Shown: piece by piece, positions 1-11,762 of the stretch
Layout: every line of letters begins with the position of its first letter
Position numbering within the stretch: the first letter of the stretch is position 1
Assembly: GCA_028456385.1 (NCBI GenBank)
Contig: JALNQF010000151.1
Coordinates: forward strand, 1-64,000
From: Ophiosphaerella korrae
Taxonomy: Eukaryota > Ascomycota > Dothideomycetes > Pleosporales > Phaeosphaeriaceae
Direction: 5' to 3'
DNA: 64,000 nucleotides
The notes under the pieces: model-generated
Seen by the model: the letters and a program-made list of their open reading frames with translations, nothing else
Database searches by the model: none
Told to the model about the DNA's origin: nothing
Made by a program: the position numbers and the translations under genes

Positions 1-241
1 TAAACTTACTAATATTACAAACTTACTAATATATTAGTAAGTTTATAACTTACTAATATTATAAACTTACTAATATTGTAAACTTACTAATATTTAACTA
101 CCTTTTTACTTTTAGTTAGCGCTTAGTAAGCTACTAGGTATATATACCTAGTACTTACTTAGATAGCTTTATCTACTATTTACTCTTTTTAGTTAATTAT
201 TAAAACTACTTTATTAAGTTATCTTATATAAAGTCTACTTT
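1..241 (+). repeat. Left terminal inverted repeat of outer element
   Basis: This segment is the reverse complement, with scattered transitions, of about 11,205-11,430. Both arms contain several copies of a short unit around ATTAGTAAGTTTAT at the outer end, then a shared stretch including ACTAGGTATATATACCTAGT, and the similarity stops near 240. The outer end may be truncated by the window start. I infer a DNA transposon or a large inverted-repeat element; the family is not identified. Confidence 0.75.
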
Positions 242-529
242 ATAGTAGCTTTCTTATTAAAATAAAGTATTAGGTCTTAATATAGTTAGAGTAGTTTTAT
301 AAATAGAATATCTTTAAGCTCTACTATAAGTAGTAGTTTATAAAATTATATATAATCTACTTCTCTAGCTACTTTATAATAGTATACTAGTAGTAGTATT
401 CTATCTAAAGTAAGTACTATAAGTGTATATCTACTTCTTCTAGTAAAGGCCTTAATTATATAATAACTAATAGTTTAAATATCTATTAATAAGTTCTATT
501 TATACCTATTAGGGTGCCTACTTAGGGGC

Positions 530-534
530 CCTAT
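530..534. repeat. Left target-site duplication CCTAT
   Basis: CCTAT precedes the 5' LTR and is repeated at 7561-7565 directly after the 3' LTR. Five-base duplications are normal for Ty3/gypsy integration. Their survival shows the two LTRs belong to one insertion event. Confidence 0.85.
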
Positions 535-963
535 TATTACGGGTGTAATAGAAGAAATCGAGATAGAACTAATTAGTCCCGATCTAGGCGCTAACAAAGC
601 ATAAGACAAGTAAGGTAATAACCTCGATTAGGAAACTATATATAACTAGGATACCTAGGCTAATCTATAATCTATAGACTCTTAGTATTAATAGATTATA
701 GATTAAGACAATCTATAATCTACTAGTCTTAGTAACTATAGATTATAGATTACGACGAGTATATAGTTAGTAAGATACGTATTATTAGGATAGTATTAGT
801 AATTTAATCCTTTAACTATAGAACGCTAATATAAGATAGTTATAAAATATCTTCTATTATTTATAAGTTATTATAGATTATAACCTAAGCTTTTACTATT
901 AACTCTTAATCTACTAATACCTTTTAGGTACTAGGAAGTTAACCCTAGTAATAACTTATAACA
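535..963 (+). repeat. 5' LTR of the chromovirus
   Basis: This 429-bp repeat is near-identical to 7132-7560. It keeps more C and G than the 3' copy: for example 5' retains ATCGAGAT and GTCCCGAT where 3' has ATTAAGAT and GTTTTAAT. All such differences are C-to-T or G-to-A transitions. Its middle (about 660-752) carries several inverted copies of AATCTATAATCTATAG that could form hairpins. Confidence 0.93.
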
Positions 964-1059
964 CCTTACTAATTTAGTTATTATAAGAAGCAAAGCGTAA
1001 GTAGCGTATAGTCTAGCTAATACGATAGTAGAAAGTTTAACTAAAATAAGTAAAGCCCC

Positions 1060-2160
1060 TAAGAGTAGTTATAAGTCTAATAGTACTATATAGGAAATAA
1101 TTAAAGACTAAATTAATAATCTAATCTTAGATAAAGAAGATATAAAAATAGTAATTAATACTTTAAAAATATAAAACAAAGAACTATAGGATTACGCAAA
1201 GTAGAATAAAGTATAGATTAAAGCTATTATTAAAGGTTAGAATTAGATAGAACTAATTATACAACGTCTAGTAATAAGTACGACAAAGAAACTACCTAAG
1301 ATACCTATCCTTAAGAAGTTTAATAGAACAAGGGAGAAACTAAGACCCTTTATTACTTTAGTATAACTCTAGATAGATATATAAGTACTACACTTTAATA
1401 TAGAAGAAAAAAAAGTAATATATATTAGGTTATACCTTAAGGAAGACGTAATAAGATAGTATAAACCTTACTAGATAGACTATACAATACACTCTCTAAT
1501 AACCTAGAAGGACAAAACTAAAACTATTTTTAGAAGTTATAAGTACTTTACTAAATAAATAAGAGTAGTATTTAGAGATATAGACGTTACCTAATAAGCT
1601 AAAGAGTAGCTAGAAAAGCTTATATAAAGTTAGAGCGTTCCTAAGTATATATTATAATTTAAATAACTATTATAAAATATAGAGTAGAATAAGTTAGCCT
1701 TAATATTATAATTTAAGTAAGGACTAAACTTAAAAATTTAATACAAGATAATATATATAGAAAAACTAAGGACACTAAAAGCTCTAAAATAATAGGTAAT
1801 ATAAATTAACAATAATCTTTAAGAATAGAAGAAAAACAAATATAAAGGTTATACCTAGAATTATAATAAAGGAGACCCTATAATCCTTAATACTAATAAG
1901 GATAGAAAGAAAAAGAAGAATAAAGACTTTACGTACTTTAACTATAGTAAACTAAGCTACTACGCAAAAGACTACTAATTAAAGAAAAGAAAGGATATAG
2001 TATATTATAAATACAAGAAACCTAGATACTTTGTAAAAGACTATAAGAATAAGGACCTAAAGAAAGAAACCTAGTTAAAGACAACTAAAAAGAAGAAAGA
2101 AGTACTATAAGTATAAGCTAAACCTTAGGAGAAAGTAGCTAGGAGTAAAGAAATATAATA
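1060..2160 (+). pseudogene. Degenerate gag with two zinc knuckles
   Basis: The forward reading resembles a capsid/nucleocapsid protein and is interrupted by many TAA/TAG stops. Near its end two CCHC zinc-knuckle motifs are recognisable at about 1930-1977 and 2000-2047. They read YFNYSKLSYYAKDY and YYKYKKPRYFVKDY, matching the C-x2-C-x4-H-x4-C spacing with every Cys and His replaced by Tyr. TGY-to-TAY and CAY-to-TAY are exactly what RIP produces. The nucleocapsid function is therefore lost. Confidence 0.8.
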
Positions 2161-3219
2161 TATAATACTCTATTAGACCTTTTATTATAAAGATAACTAC
2201 TATATATATCTTTCTAGTAAATAGAAAGTAGGATATTTCTTATAATAGAGATAGAGAGTAGCTATAATAAAAGAAAGAATAAAAGCTTAGCTAGAAGAAA
2301 TAGCCTAAGTAATAGACCTACTAGTAGAAGATCTAGAAAGAGAAGAGCCCCTAGTACTATTAATCTAGGCTAAAGGACTAGTACTAGATAAAGAGACTAC
2401 TACAACTACCTCTAAAAGACTATAAAGAAGTAAGAGACAAGTTAGTATAAGAGATATAGAGTATACCTAGCTAATAATATATAGTTATAATAGCTATATA
2501 ATAAGTAATATAAAAGAATAAAATAAAGAATAGAAGTTTATTTAGAAATACTTACTAGTTATAAGTATAGAGAAAGTATATAAAGACTAGAAAGAACGTA
2601 ATCCTAAAGAAATAAAGTTTATACTATTTTAAGAATAGATAAAGTAATATATAGTTGTAGTAAAAAGAATACTTATAAAAAGAGAATAGTAATACTTTAT
2701 AAGAAAGACGTAATAGATTAATAAAGCCTATATACTAAGAGTACTAGTAGTATACTATATCTTAATAATAGATATACCTAGTAGAAGTAAATACTAAGAA
2801 GGAGATAATAAAATAATAGATCTAAAACACCTAGTACACTTTAAAGTATTATAGATATTATACCTAGATAAGAATTATATTATATATAGAAACCCTAAAG
2901 TAAATAATAGTATATAGCTTATAAAGAGAAAAGGCTATAACTATATAAAAGTAATTCTAGTAGAAAATATCTAAGGATAGGAAGTAATCCTAGAAGATAG
3001 ATACGTAGTAGTAAGACTAAGCTTAAAACTATCTAAGAAATACGTTTAAAGAAGACTATAGTATAAATATATATACAATAAATATCTAAAATATAAAGAA
3101 TATAAACTTAAAGTAAGCCTATAGCTCTAGAAAGATAGATAATTTATAAAGTTGCCTAAGTAAGAAAAACTAGAAAGTATAAGAGGCCTATATATTACAA
3201 AAATAAGTATATACTAAAG

Positions 3220-6200
3220 AAAGAAAGTATAATTAATAATTAATAGTAGAGCTACAAGAAACTTTATATTAAAGAAGTTTATAGAAATATAGAGAATAAA
3301 GTATATAATAAAGAAATACCCTTAATAACTAAGTATAATTAAAGGAAAACTATTCTAGAAACTAATATAGTTTAAGACAGCACCTTTAATACTAAGGTTA
3401 GAAGGACTAGAAATTAAGAATATAGTTATAGATATAACAACAATTAATAACAAATAAGATATAATATTAGGTATACTATAGTTATAGATAACTAACCTAT
3501 ATATTAATTAGAGGATAGAGAAGATTAACTACTATAGAATAGATACGTTAAAGGCCTACAAGAACACCTATAAAGGAGAATTCCTAGAAGAATATAAGAA
3601 ATAAGAAAAATAGCTTATAGAACCTAAAGATTACCTTCTAGAATATTAACTATAGGACTTAGTAATAGAAATAGAAGAAAGAAAAGACGTAAGGTAGAGC
3701 CTAGTCTACTAGAAAATAGAAAAAGAATTAAAGATTAAATAAGCATTTATTTAAAACGTAATAAAGAAGAGATAGATAAGAGAATCTAAATCTTTAGTAG
3801 CTTATAGACTTATCTTTATAGATAAGAAAGGAATAAGTAATAAAAGACTTTATATAGACTTTAGAAAAACTAACGTAGTTATAAACAAGAACTAATACTT
3901 CTTACTAAAAATAGACGCAATATAAGATAAACTATAGAAGGTAACAATCTTTATAAAGTTAGATATCTAGAACGCTTATTACTAAATTAGAATTAAAGAA
4001 GGTAATAAATAGAAAATAGTATTTAGAATATAATAGGGATTATATAAATATTTAGTTATACTGTTTAGCTTAATAAATATACTAGTAGTATTCTAAGAAA
4101 AGATTAATATAGTACTAAGAGAGTACTTAGATATATTTATATTTATATACTTAGATAATATCCTTATATTCTTAGAAATAGAAGAAGAATATATATAATA
4201 TATACACAAAGTACTAGAAAAACTAGTAGAAGCTAAAATATTTCTTAAGATAAGAAAATGCAAGTTTTATATAAAAGAAATAGATTTCCTAGAGTTTATT
4301 ATAGAACTAGGAAAGATTAAGATTAATCTAGAAAAGATTAAGTTAATTAATAAATAGCTAATACTAAGAAACCTAAAAGAGGTATAATAATTTTATAGGC
4401 TAGCTAACTTTTATAGAAAGTTAATAGTAAGATAGTCTAAAGATATAGAACTAATAACAAGACTTATAAAAAAAGATACGCTATTTAAATAGATAAAAGA
4501 ATATAATAAGGTATTTAAGAAGATTAAGAAGAAGTTTATAGAAAACCTAGTTATTAGAATATATAACCTAGATCTACTAGTAATAGTAAAAATAGATATA
4601 TCTAACTTAGTCTACAGAATAGTACTAATATAGGAAGACCTAGAAACTAAAAAAGAATACTTAGTTAAGTACTTCTCTAAGAAAATAAAGATAGTAGAAC
4701 TTAACTACTTAATCTATAATAAAGAAATACTAGTAATCTATAAAGTATTTAAGTAATAGAGAGTATACTTATAAGGAGTAAAATATTAAATAAAGGTCTA
4801 TATAGACTATAAGAATCTTATAAGATTTATAATAAATAAAGAATTATTATAATACTATATAAGATAGTAGGAATACTTATTAACGTTTAATATAGAAATT
4901 ATATATATAAAAGGGAAAGATAATTAGTTTATAGACGCCCTTAGTAGAAAGCTAGACTTATAAGAAGAAGTAAGTACTACTAGTATAGTTCTAGTTAAGA
5001 ATAAAGAAGGATACTTAGTCCTAAATATATATAAAATAGCTACAATACTTAAAAAGAAGAGTAGTAAGCTAGATAAATAGATTTAGAAAATAATAAAAGA
5101 AGTATCTAAAGAAATAGAGAAACTAGAAATCTAAGAAGGATTTATATAAGCTTATAGAAGAATATATATCCTAAAGAAGATCTAGAGAGAATTTATATAA
5201 TAATTCTATAAATTACTAGTATATAGTTACTAAGGTATTAAGAAAATATTAGATAGACTACTACAAGATTACTATATTCTAAAAGCAAGATAATTAGTAA
5301 TAGAGGTACTATAAGACTATATAGAATGTTAAAAGAATAAATATAATAGATATATACTATATAGAATATTATAACTAGTAGAAGTACTAGAATAACTATA
5401 GGGAGTTATTACAATAGACTTTATTACGAAGTTACTAAAGTCTAAAGACTTAATATTAGGAGTTAAATATAATAGAATCTTAATAATAGTAGATAAGCTT
5501 ACAAAGTATATATACTTTAGACTATATAAAGAAAAAAGTAGGATAGAGGTTACTATATACTAGGTTCTAGGAACTATAATTAGTTAATATAGACTACTAG
5601 ATAAGATTATTATAGATAGAGACGTACGATTTATATTAAAACTATAGAGAATAATAATAGCGTAATTAAGAATTAAATATATAATATCTATAGTATATTA
5701 CCTATAAATAGATAGATAGTTAGAATAAATAAATTAGATAGTAGAATAATACCTAAGATGCTACCTTAACTATAACTAGAATAATTAGGTATAGTTACTA
5801 CCTATAGTATAGCTAGTATACAATAGTATAAAGAACGTAGTAATAAGAGTATTACTCTTTTTCGCGAACTATAGATTTAAACCTAACGTATACTAGATAC
5901 TAAGAAATTAGACATCTTAGTCTCTAAGAGGAGAAAACTTCGCTAATAGACTTAAGGATATATATAATTAACTAAGACAAGATATAGAATTCTTATATAA
6001 TTAAATAACAAAGTACTATAATAAGAAGTATAAAGAGGGACCCTAATTTTAAGAGAGAGAAAAAGTATAGTTAGTATAAAAGAATATTAAAAGTAAGAGA
6101 CTAAGCTTAAAATTAGACTACGTTAAAATAAGACTATATAAAATTAAGAAAGAAGTTATACTAGTTATATTTAAATTAAAGCTACTAAAAAGGATAAGGA

Positions 6201-6400
6201 TATACCTAATATTTTACGTAGCCCTACTAGAATAAGTACTACTAGAAGTAGAACTACTAGTATACAAAGTAGACACGTATAGAGAATAAGAAGAATAGGA
6301 AGTTAAGAAAATCTTATAGTACTAGTTCTAAAATAGAAGAGACTACTACTTAGTAGAATAGATAAGTATAGACGAAAAAGGACAACTATAGGAAGAAATA
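3220..6400 (+). pseudogene. Degenerate pol: protease, RT, RNase H, integrase, chromodomain
   Basis: Read through stops, the forward strand shows the full gypsy pol order. The protease remnant near 3238-3262 reads INSRATRNF, where DSGA with catalytic Asp is expected. Reverse transcriptase spans about 3790-4400, with IYLDNILIF at about 4145-4172 in place of the YLDDIL catalytic box. RNase H spans about 4560-4980 and ends IDALSRKLDL. Integrase spans about 5300-5890, with IDFITKL and IIDRDVRF around catalytic Asp positions and a terminal FFANYRFKP. A chromodomain-like stretch (VKKIL...NRRDYYLVE) lies near 6300-6370. Catalytic Asp-to-Asn and Gly-to-Arg changes fit G-to-A RIP. Confidence 0.88.
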
Positions 6401-6479
6401 TAAGAACTAGAGGATAATTTTAATTACTTTAAGAAACTAGAGGAGTTCTAAAGTTAAAACCTTCTAGAACGCCTAGTAG

Positions 6480-6830
6480 TAAACTAAAAGAACTAATATT
6501 ACTAACAATAGATAGAGAGATAATAGAGACGTCTAGCGTAGGACCTACTATAGCAACACTAAACGCCTTATCTAAGTCTAGCTTAGCTTCTAGAGCTACT
6601 AACTACTTAGCTAATTTCTTATTATTTAAGGCCTTTATCTTATAAAGATAAGAGAGATAAGCTTAATTCTTTACTAGCTTACTCTACGTAAGCTCTTAGA
6701 TACGCTTATACTTAGCTTTAGCCTCTATAATTTAAGATAGTAATTTCTCTTAAGTCTAGTTAATAGCTTTCCCTATTATTATTAAGCCTAAACGTAAGAA
6801 TAAGTATAATAAACTTATACTTAGAAAGAG
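6480..6830 (-). pseudogene. Antisense reading frame between pol and 3' LTR
   Basis: Between the end of pol and the 3' LTR, the reverse strand has a frame of about 115 codons. Its only stops are TAA/TAG of the kind RIP makes from Gln or Trp. It is Lys/Leu/Ala-rich with helical character (KIKALNNKKLAK, LVALEAKLDLDKAF) and ends before SVAIVGPTLDVS-like sequence. I do not recognise it. It could be an antisense accessory gene of the retroelement, or captured host sequence, or chance. Confidence 0.3.
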
Positions 6831-7131
6831 AAATACTAGATATATTATAAGAGCTACGTATATTTATATAAATATATACTTTATAAGCTTTACTATTATT
6901 TATAAAAATAATATAAAGAAGAGACTTAGGGTTTAACTTAAGAAAAGTATAATAAGAGTAAAGAAATATTTTAACACTATTACGTAACACGTAATTAGTA
7001 AAGAAGTAGTAATAACGTATAGATAAAATAGTTATAAGAGAAGATAAAGAACTTTATATTAATAAAGAAACTAAACTAATAACTTTAGCTCTAGGATAGG
7101 TAAACTAGGACTTACCTAAGAAGAGAGATAG

Positions 7132-7560
7132 TATTATAGGTGTAATAGAAGAAATTAAGATAGAACTAATTAGTTTTAATCTAGGCGCTAATAAAGTATA
7201 AGATAAGTAGAGTAATAACTTTAATTAGGAAACTATATATAACTAAGATACCTAAGCTAATCTATAATCTATAGACTCTTAGTATTAATAGATTATAGAT
7301 TAAGATAATCTATAATTTACTAGTCTTAGTAACTATAGATTATAGATTACGACAAGTATATAGTTAGTAAGATATATATTATTAGGATAGTATTAGTAAT
7401 TTAATCCTTTAACTATAGAACGCTAATATAAAATAGTTATAAAATATCTTCTATTGTTTATAAGTTATTATAGATTATAACCTAAGCTTTTACTATTAAC
7501 TCTTAATCTACTAACACCCTTTAGGTACTAGGAAGTTAACCCTAGTAATAACCTGCAACA
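7132..7560 (+). repeat. 3' LTR of the chromovirus
   Basis: The 429-bp partner of the 5' LTR. It is more heavily mutated along most of its length, but its last bases (CCTGCAACA) are less altered than the 5' copy (CTTATAACA). The mixed pattern fits independent RIP hits after insertion, and it helps define the ancestral end TGCAACA. Confidence 0.93.
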
Positions 7561-7565
7561 CCTAT
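7561..7565. repeat. Right target-site duplication CCTAT
   Basis: Second copy of the 5-bp duplication, immediately after the 3' LTR end AACA. Outer-element sequence resumes here and continues to the right inverted repeat. Confidence 0.85.
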
Positions 7566-8149
7566 AAGAGTAGATAATAGTTTAAGCGCTAGCTTCTTTA
7601 AGGCTATAGTAGAGTAATATCTAGGTGCGCTATAGTATACTACTAAGGGGATTTCGTTAGTTATCTAGTAGTACTATTAGTAGTAAGTATTAAGGAATAA
7701 TAATATTTTATAGTAGTAGTTAAGTTTAATAGTATAAGCTTTATACTATAAAAATCCTAGAATAAAGTTAAATTAGCTTACGTTTTTAATAATATAGGTA
7801 GAAGTCTATTTAATATATATACTTACTTATAAGTAGAACTTAACTTAATATATAATAGACTTAGATAAAGAACTATTATATCCTTTATAGATAATAAGTT
7901 AAAGTAGCTAGATAGTTTATAATTTTATAGTCTTCTAGGTAAATTTTTATTAAATAAAGTTTATATTAGCTCTATTATTAGCTAAGGTTCTAGCTATATA
8001 GAGTACTATAAAGTCTTTACTTAAGAAGCTAGTAAATAAGAATTAGTTTAGCTTAGCTTTTATTAGATTAGTTAGTAGTTTCTTATACTAGACTATCTAT
8101 ATTCTATAGGTAAGTATATAAGATATAGCTATACTAAGAGTTATACTTT

Positions 8150-10330
8150 AGTAGTTAATTATGCTCTTCTAGTTTATATAATCTTTAGGTTAAGGCTTTA
8201 GGCTTAGAGAACGTTGTTTTCTAAATCCTAGTCTAAGTTAGGCTCTAGTTCTAGCTCTATATCTAGTTAGGAGTTATATTTAAAGAATTAGTCCTCTATT
8301 TCTATATCTATTTTAGAGTTTATTACTATATAAGTAGCTATATAGTAGTTTATAGCGTTAGTAGGTATCTTAGATCTAGTAGCTTTTATTTATTTATAAG
8401 TAGTATAGTCTAGCTTCTTAATACTTATTTTTCTATAGCCTTAGTATAAAATTGTTTTAGAGTTCTTAGTTTTAATTATAGTAGTCTTTTTACTAGTTAG
8501 GTATATTCTTCTAAATACGCCTTCTAGTTATAGTTAATAGTATTTTAGTTCTTATAGAGTTATAGCTAGTTCTTTTTTAAAGTTTTATATTTACGCTTTT
8601 AGTTTAGCTCTTATAGGTACTAGAGTATAAAGCTAGGTTTACTTAGAGCTTATATCTAGGTTGTAATTATTTACTTTATTTTCTAATATTAAGATTATCT
8701 TTTAAAAATTAGTAAGGCTATTATAGATACTAGGGGTAGTACTAGTAGCTTCTTTAAGCTAGGGTTATAGCTTTTTTTAAAGGTAGATATTATATAGCTA
8801 TAGGTTCTATTATAGTTTAAGGCTAATATTATTAAATTTAGAGAGGAATTTAGCCTATACTAACTAGGTAGTTTTATAGATTAGTTAATCTAGTCTAAAT
8901 TTAGCTATTTCTAGGGTTTTATAACGTACTTCTTTTAATCTTACTATATCTATATTACTAAATTAGTAAAAAAGTGTAAAGAAATATATAAATTCTTCTT
9001 AGTATAAGTAGGTAATACTATTTAAGATAGTAAGGTATAGGTAAGCTAATTTTATATAGTAGTATATAATAATATTAGCTTAGGTTTATAAGCTAATATA
9101 TTTTTTTCTATTAGTAATAAAGTAATTATATATAGACTAGATAAAAGATATAATATCTACGTAGTATCTTATACTTAAAAATTATAAAAGTTTTATAAAG
9201 TAGTTTTCTTATTCTTTATACTAGTAAAAATTAAAGGCTAGCTCTTAGATACTAGTTAAGAAGAGAGTTAAAGTAAACTCTTCTCTATTAAAGATATAGT
9301 AGCTTACTACTAGTACTTAGAGTTTAAACTCTCTTTTAAAGAAGCTAAGTTACTAGCTTTATAGTAAGATCTTAGTATAGAGTAGTTTTATATCTTTCTA
9401 CGCTAGTATATTAAAGTTAAAAGTTTCTAGCTTAGTTTATTTAGCTATTAAGTCTTCTTAGTAAATTACTACTTTATATAAGTAGTTATATTTTACTATA
9501 GCTTTTTTCTATAAAGCTTTATACTAAGTAGCTCTTTAGCCTAAAGTATTATATTACTCTATAATATAGTTATAGTCTAGTAGTAATTATACTAGGTATT
9601 CTTAGAGTTAGGCTAATTAGTTATCTTATTAAGAGAGTTATTTATCTAATTTACTTACCTTAGCTATAAGCTTCTAGTTTTATTTGTTTACTACGTTAAT
9701 TATATCTTATATCTAGGTATTTATAACTACTAGGTATAATACTATTCTAGCTAAGGTAAATTCTTTAAGAGATAAGTAATTACTAGGTTTATTATCTTTA
9801 ATTCCTTAGTATAAGGTTAGTAGTAGAGTATAAAATAAAGGTTAGAGCTTAGTAAACTTAGTAAGTAATTTTTTAAGTTTATCCTAAAATATAAAGACTA
9901 TTCCTAGTAGTAGGTCTTTGTTAATTATAGCGTTTAATAGTAAGTTATTTCTTAGCTCTTCTAGGATCTTAAGCTTAGGTATAAGCTAGGGTAATAATAC
10001 TTAGCTAATATTTAGTTAGGCGTTATTAATTAAGTTATTTAATATAGTCTAGTTATTAAAAAAGACCTTAGTAACTAGTCTATACTTTAGGGGGCTACTT
10101 TAGTTAAAGAAGGTAAGGTCTATATCTAGGTTAAATTCTTCTATAATAAGTTAGTTAGGAGTAGCTAAGTCTATTATAGAGCTATTAGCTAGGAAAGTAC
10201 CTAGTACTTATTAAGGAATTATATTAGGTTAGAAATTAAGTTTACTAGGTAGTTTTAGCTAAATAAAAGATTTAAAGTCTATTACTTATTTTCTTTTATT
10301 TTTTTATAAGGAGGTCTTAAGATATTATTA
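8150..10330 (-). pseudogene. Unidentified RIP-broken ORF of the outer element
   Basis: One reverse-strand frame runs about 700 codons with stops only at positions explicable as former Gln or Trp. Over the part I compared in detail it has clearly fewer stops per codon than the alternative frames. Readable stretches include VLGTFLANSSIIDLATPN, EEFNLDIDLTFF, NKDLLLGIVFIF, NYLSLKEFTLARIVLY and, near the C-terminus, LKLDYTTYK-type basic sequence. Its location between the inverted repeats suggests the outer element's own protein, perhaps a transposase. I see no DDE triad, helicase box or other motif I can name. Confidence 0.5.
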
Positions 10331-11204
10331 AAAGTTACTTAGTACTTTTTTTATTAGAGTAGTTAGTATAGTAGGTCTTTAGGTTTATTTTTCTAAGAAC
10401 TTAGTTCTAGTACGTATTTTATAGATTTTTTATAGTATAGTAGCTCTAGAGTATTCTTTTAGTTTTTTACTAGATCTATAGTCTACTATTTATAGCGTAT
10501 CTTTATTTTATAAGTACGCTTAGTTTAAGTAATAAAGAGGTTATAAACTAGTATTATTTTAGTTTAAGAGGCTAGCTTTTAAGAAAATAGAAGATTTTTT
10601 ATATAACTAAGTTATAGTATAATAAGCTAAGTTATAGTAGTTATATACTATATTAGTATATTTAGCTATTAGTTTATAGAGATTTAGATCTTTAGCGCTA
10701 GCTAGTAAAAGTTTTAGTATAGTCTAGGGCGCTTTATTACTTAGTTCTTATAAATTAAGTACTAGTAATTTACGTAGGTTTAAAGGTCTTTTTCTTTTTT
10801 AGTACTACTACCTAGGTTTAATACCTAGTATAAGTACGCTCTTACTTAGGTATATATAGTAAGTATAAGCTAAAGCTTTATAACTTATAAAGTAGTTAAA
10901 CTACTTTTCTTTAGTATGTATTTTTTTCTAGAATATTAGCGCTAGTACTAGTAAAAAGAGAGTACTAGAAACCTTAACTAGAACTATAATATAGTAAACT
11001 TAAGAGGCTACCTAGTACGCTATAGCTAAGGTAGAATCTAATTCCTAGTAGTATAGTTCTTTTTAGCTAGCTAGGCTTAATTAAGAGTTAGCTATAATTA
11101 GCTATCTTATAGTAACTCTAGTATAAGTAAGAAAGTTACTAGTATAGTTCTAGGTTATAGAGAGGCCTATAAAAGTAAAATATTTATAGAGATCTACTAT
11201 TATA

Positions 11205-11430
11205 TAAAGTAGACTTTATATAAGATAACTTAATAAAGTAGTTTTAATAATTAACTAAAAAGAGTAAATAGTAAATAAAGCTATCTAAGTAAGTACTAAG
11301 TATATATACTTAGTAGCCTACTAAGCACTAACTAAAAGTAGAAAGGTAGTTAAATATTAGTAAGTTTATAATATTAGTAAGTTTACTATATTAGTAAGTT
11401 ATAAACTTACTAATATTAGTACGAAAATAA
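11205..11430 (-). repeat. Right terminal inverted repeat of outer element
   Basis: This is the inverted partner of bases 1-241. Alignment is strong from the AAAGTAGACTTTATATAAG segment to the AGTAAGTT-type repeats and fades outside. The spacing of the two arms, minus the 7.0-kb retrotransposon nested between them, leaves an outer element of about 4.4 kb. Confidence 0.75.
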
Positions 11431-11530
11431 GAGATATAAGGGATAACTCCCTTATACTAGCTAAGCTAACTAGTTATTAGTAAAGTTAAACTAATATACT
11501 TAGCTTAACTTACTTTATATATAGTATAGT

Positions 11531-11762
11531 TATATAAAGTAAACTTTACGTAAAATAACTTAATAAAGTAGTTTTAATAATTAACTAAAAAGAGTAAATA
11601 GTAGATAAAGCTATCTAAGTAAGTACTAAGTATATATACCTAGTAGCTTACTAAGTACTAACTAAAAGTAGAAAGGTAGTTAAATATTAGTAAGTTTATA
11701 ATATTAGTAAGTTCGTAATATTAGTATAAAAATAAGAAATATAAGAAATAACTCTTTTATAA
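11531..11762 (-). repeat. Second, direct copy of the right repeat end
   Basis: Bases 11,531-11,762 repeat 11,211-11,460 in the same orientation with an offset of about 320 bp. This copy lacks roughly 35 bp that includes the TTATAAACTTACTAATATT part. Similarity continues into an AAATAAGA-type flank beyond the inverted repeat proper. It is most simply a solo end or fragment of a related element that inserted next to the first. Confidence 0.7.

Larger units (their letters stand above)
535..7560 (+). mobile_element. Ty3/gypsy chromovirus, complete but RIP-ruined
   Basis: A 7,026-bp LTR retrotransposon lies in forward orientation. Two LTRs of identical length (429 bp) bound it, and both are flanked by the 5-bp direct repeat CCTAT. 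The LTR ends are TATTAC (a RIP-altered TGTTAC) and AACA, so the original ends were TGTT...AACA. Inside, in forward order, I can read a gag region with two zinc knuckles, an aspartic protease, reverse transcriptase, RNase H, integrase and a chromodomain. That order (RT before integrase, chromodomain last) is the Ty3/gypsy chromovirus plan. Every frame is broken by TAA/TAG at former Gln or Trp codons, so the copy is dead. A purine-rich tract (7118-7131) sits directly before the 3' LTR. Confidence 0.93.

Noticed and set aside
1..240. Telomeric or CRISPR-like array from the repeated AGTAAGTT units
   Set aside because: The units are irregular, palindromically arranged and repeated in inverted form 11 kb away, so they are transposon ends. 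CRISPR arrays are not expected in a fungal nucleus.
6760..6990. 76-codon reverse frame in the repeat island
   Set aside because: The longest of many chance frames in AT-rich RIP sequence. It is full of Ile, Tyr, Ser and Lys, and a neighbouring frame reads more coherently.
8150..10330. Starship-type tyrosine recombinase (DUF3435) as the identity of the outer element's frame
   Set aside because: I looked for the R-H-R-Y style motifs and could not find them. The long inverted repeats also do not suit that class.
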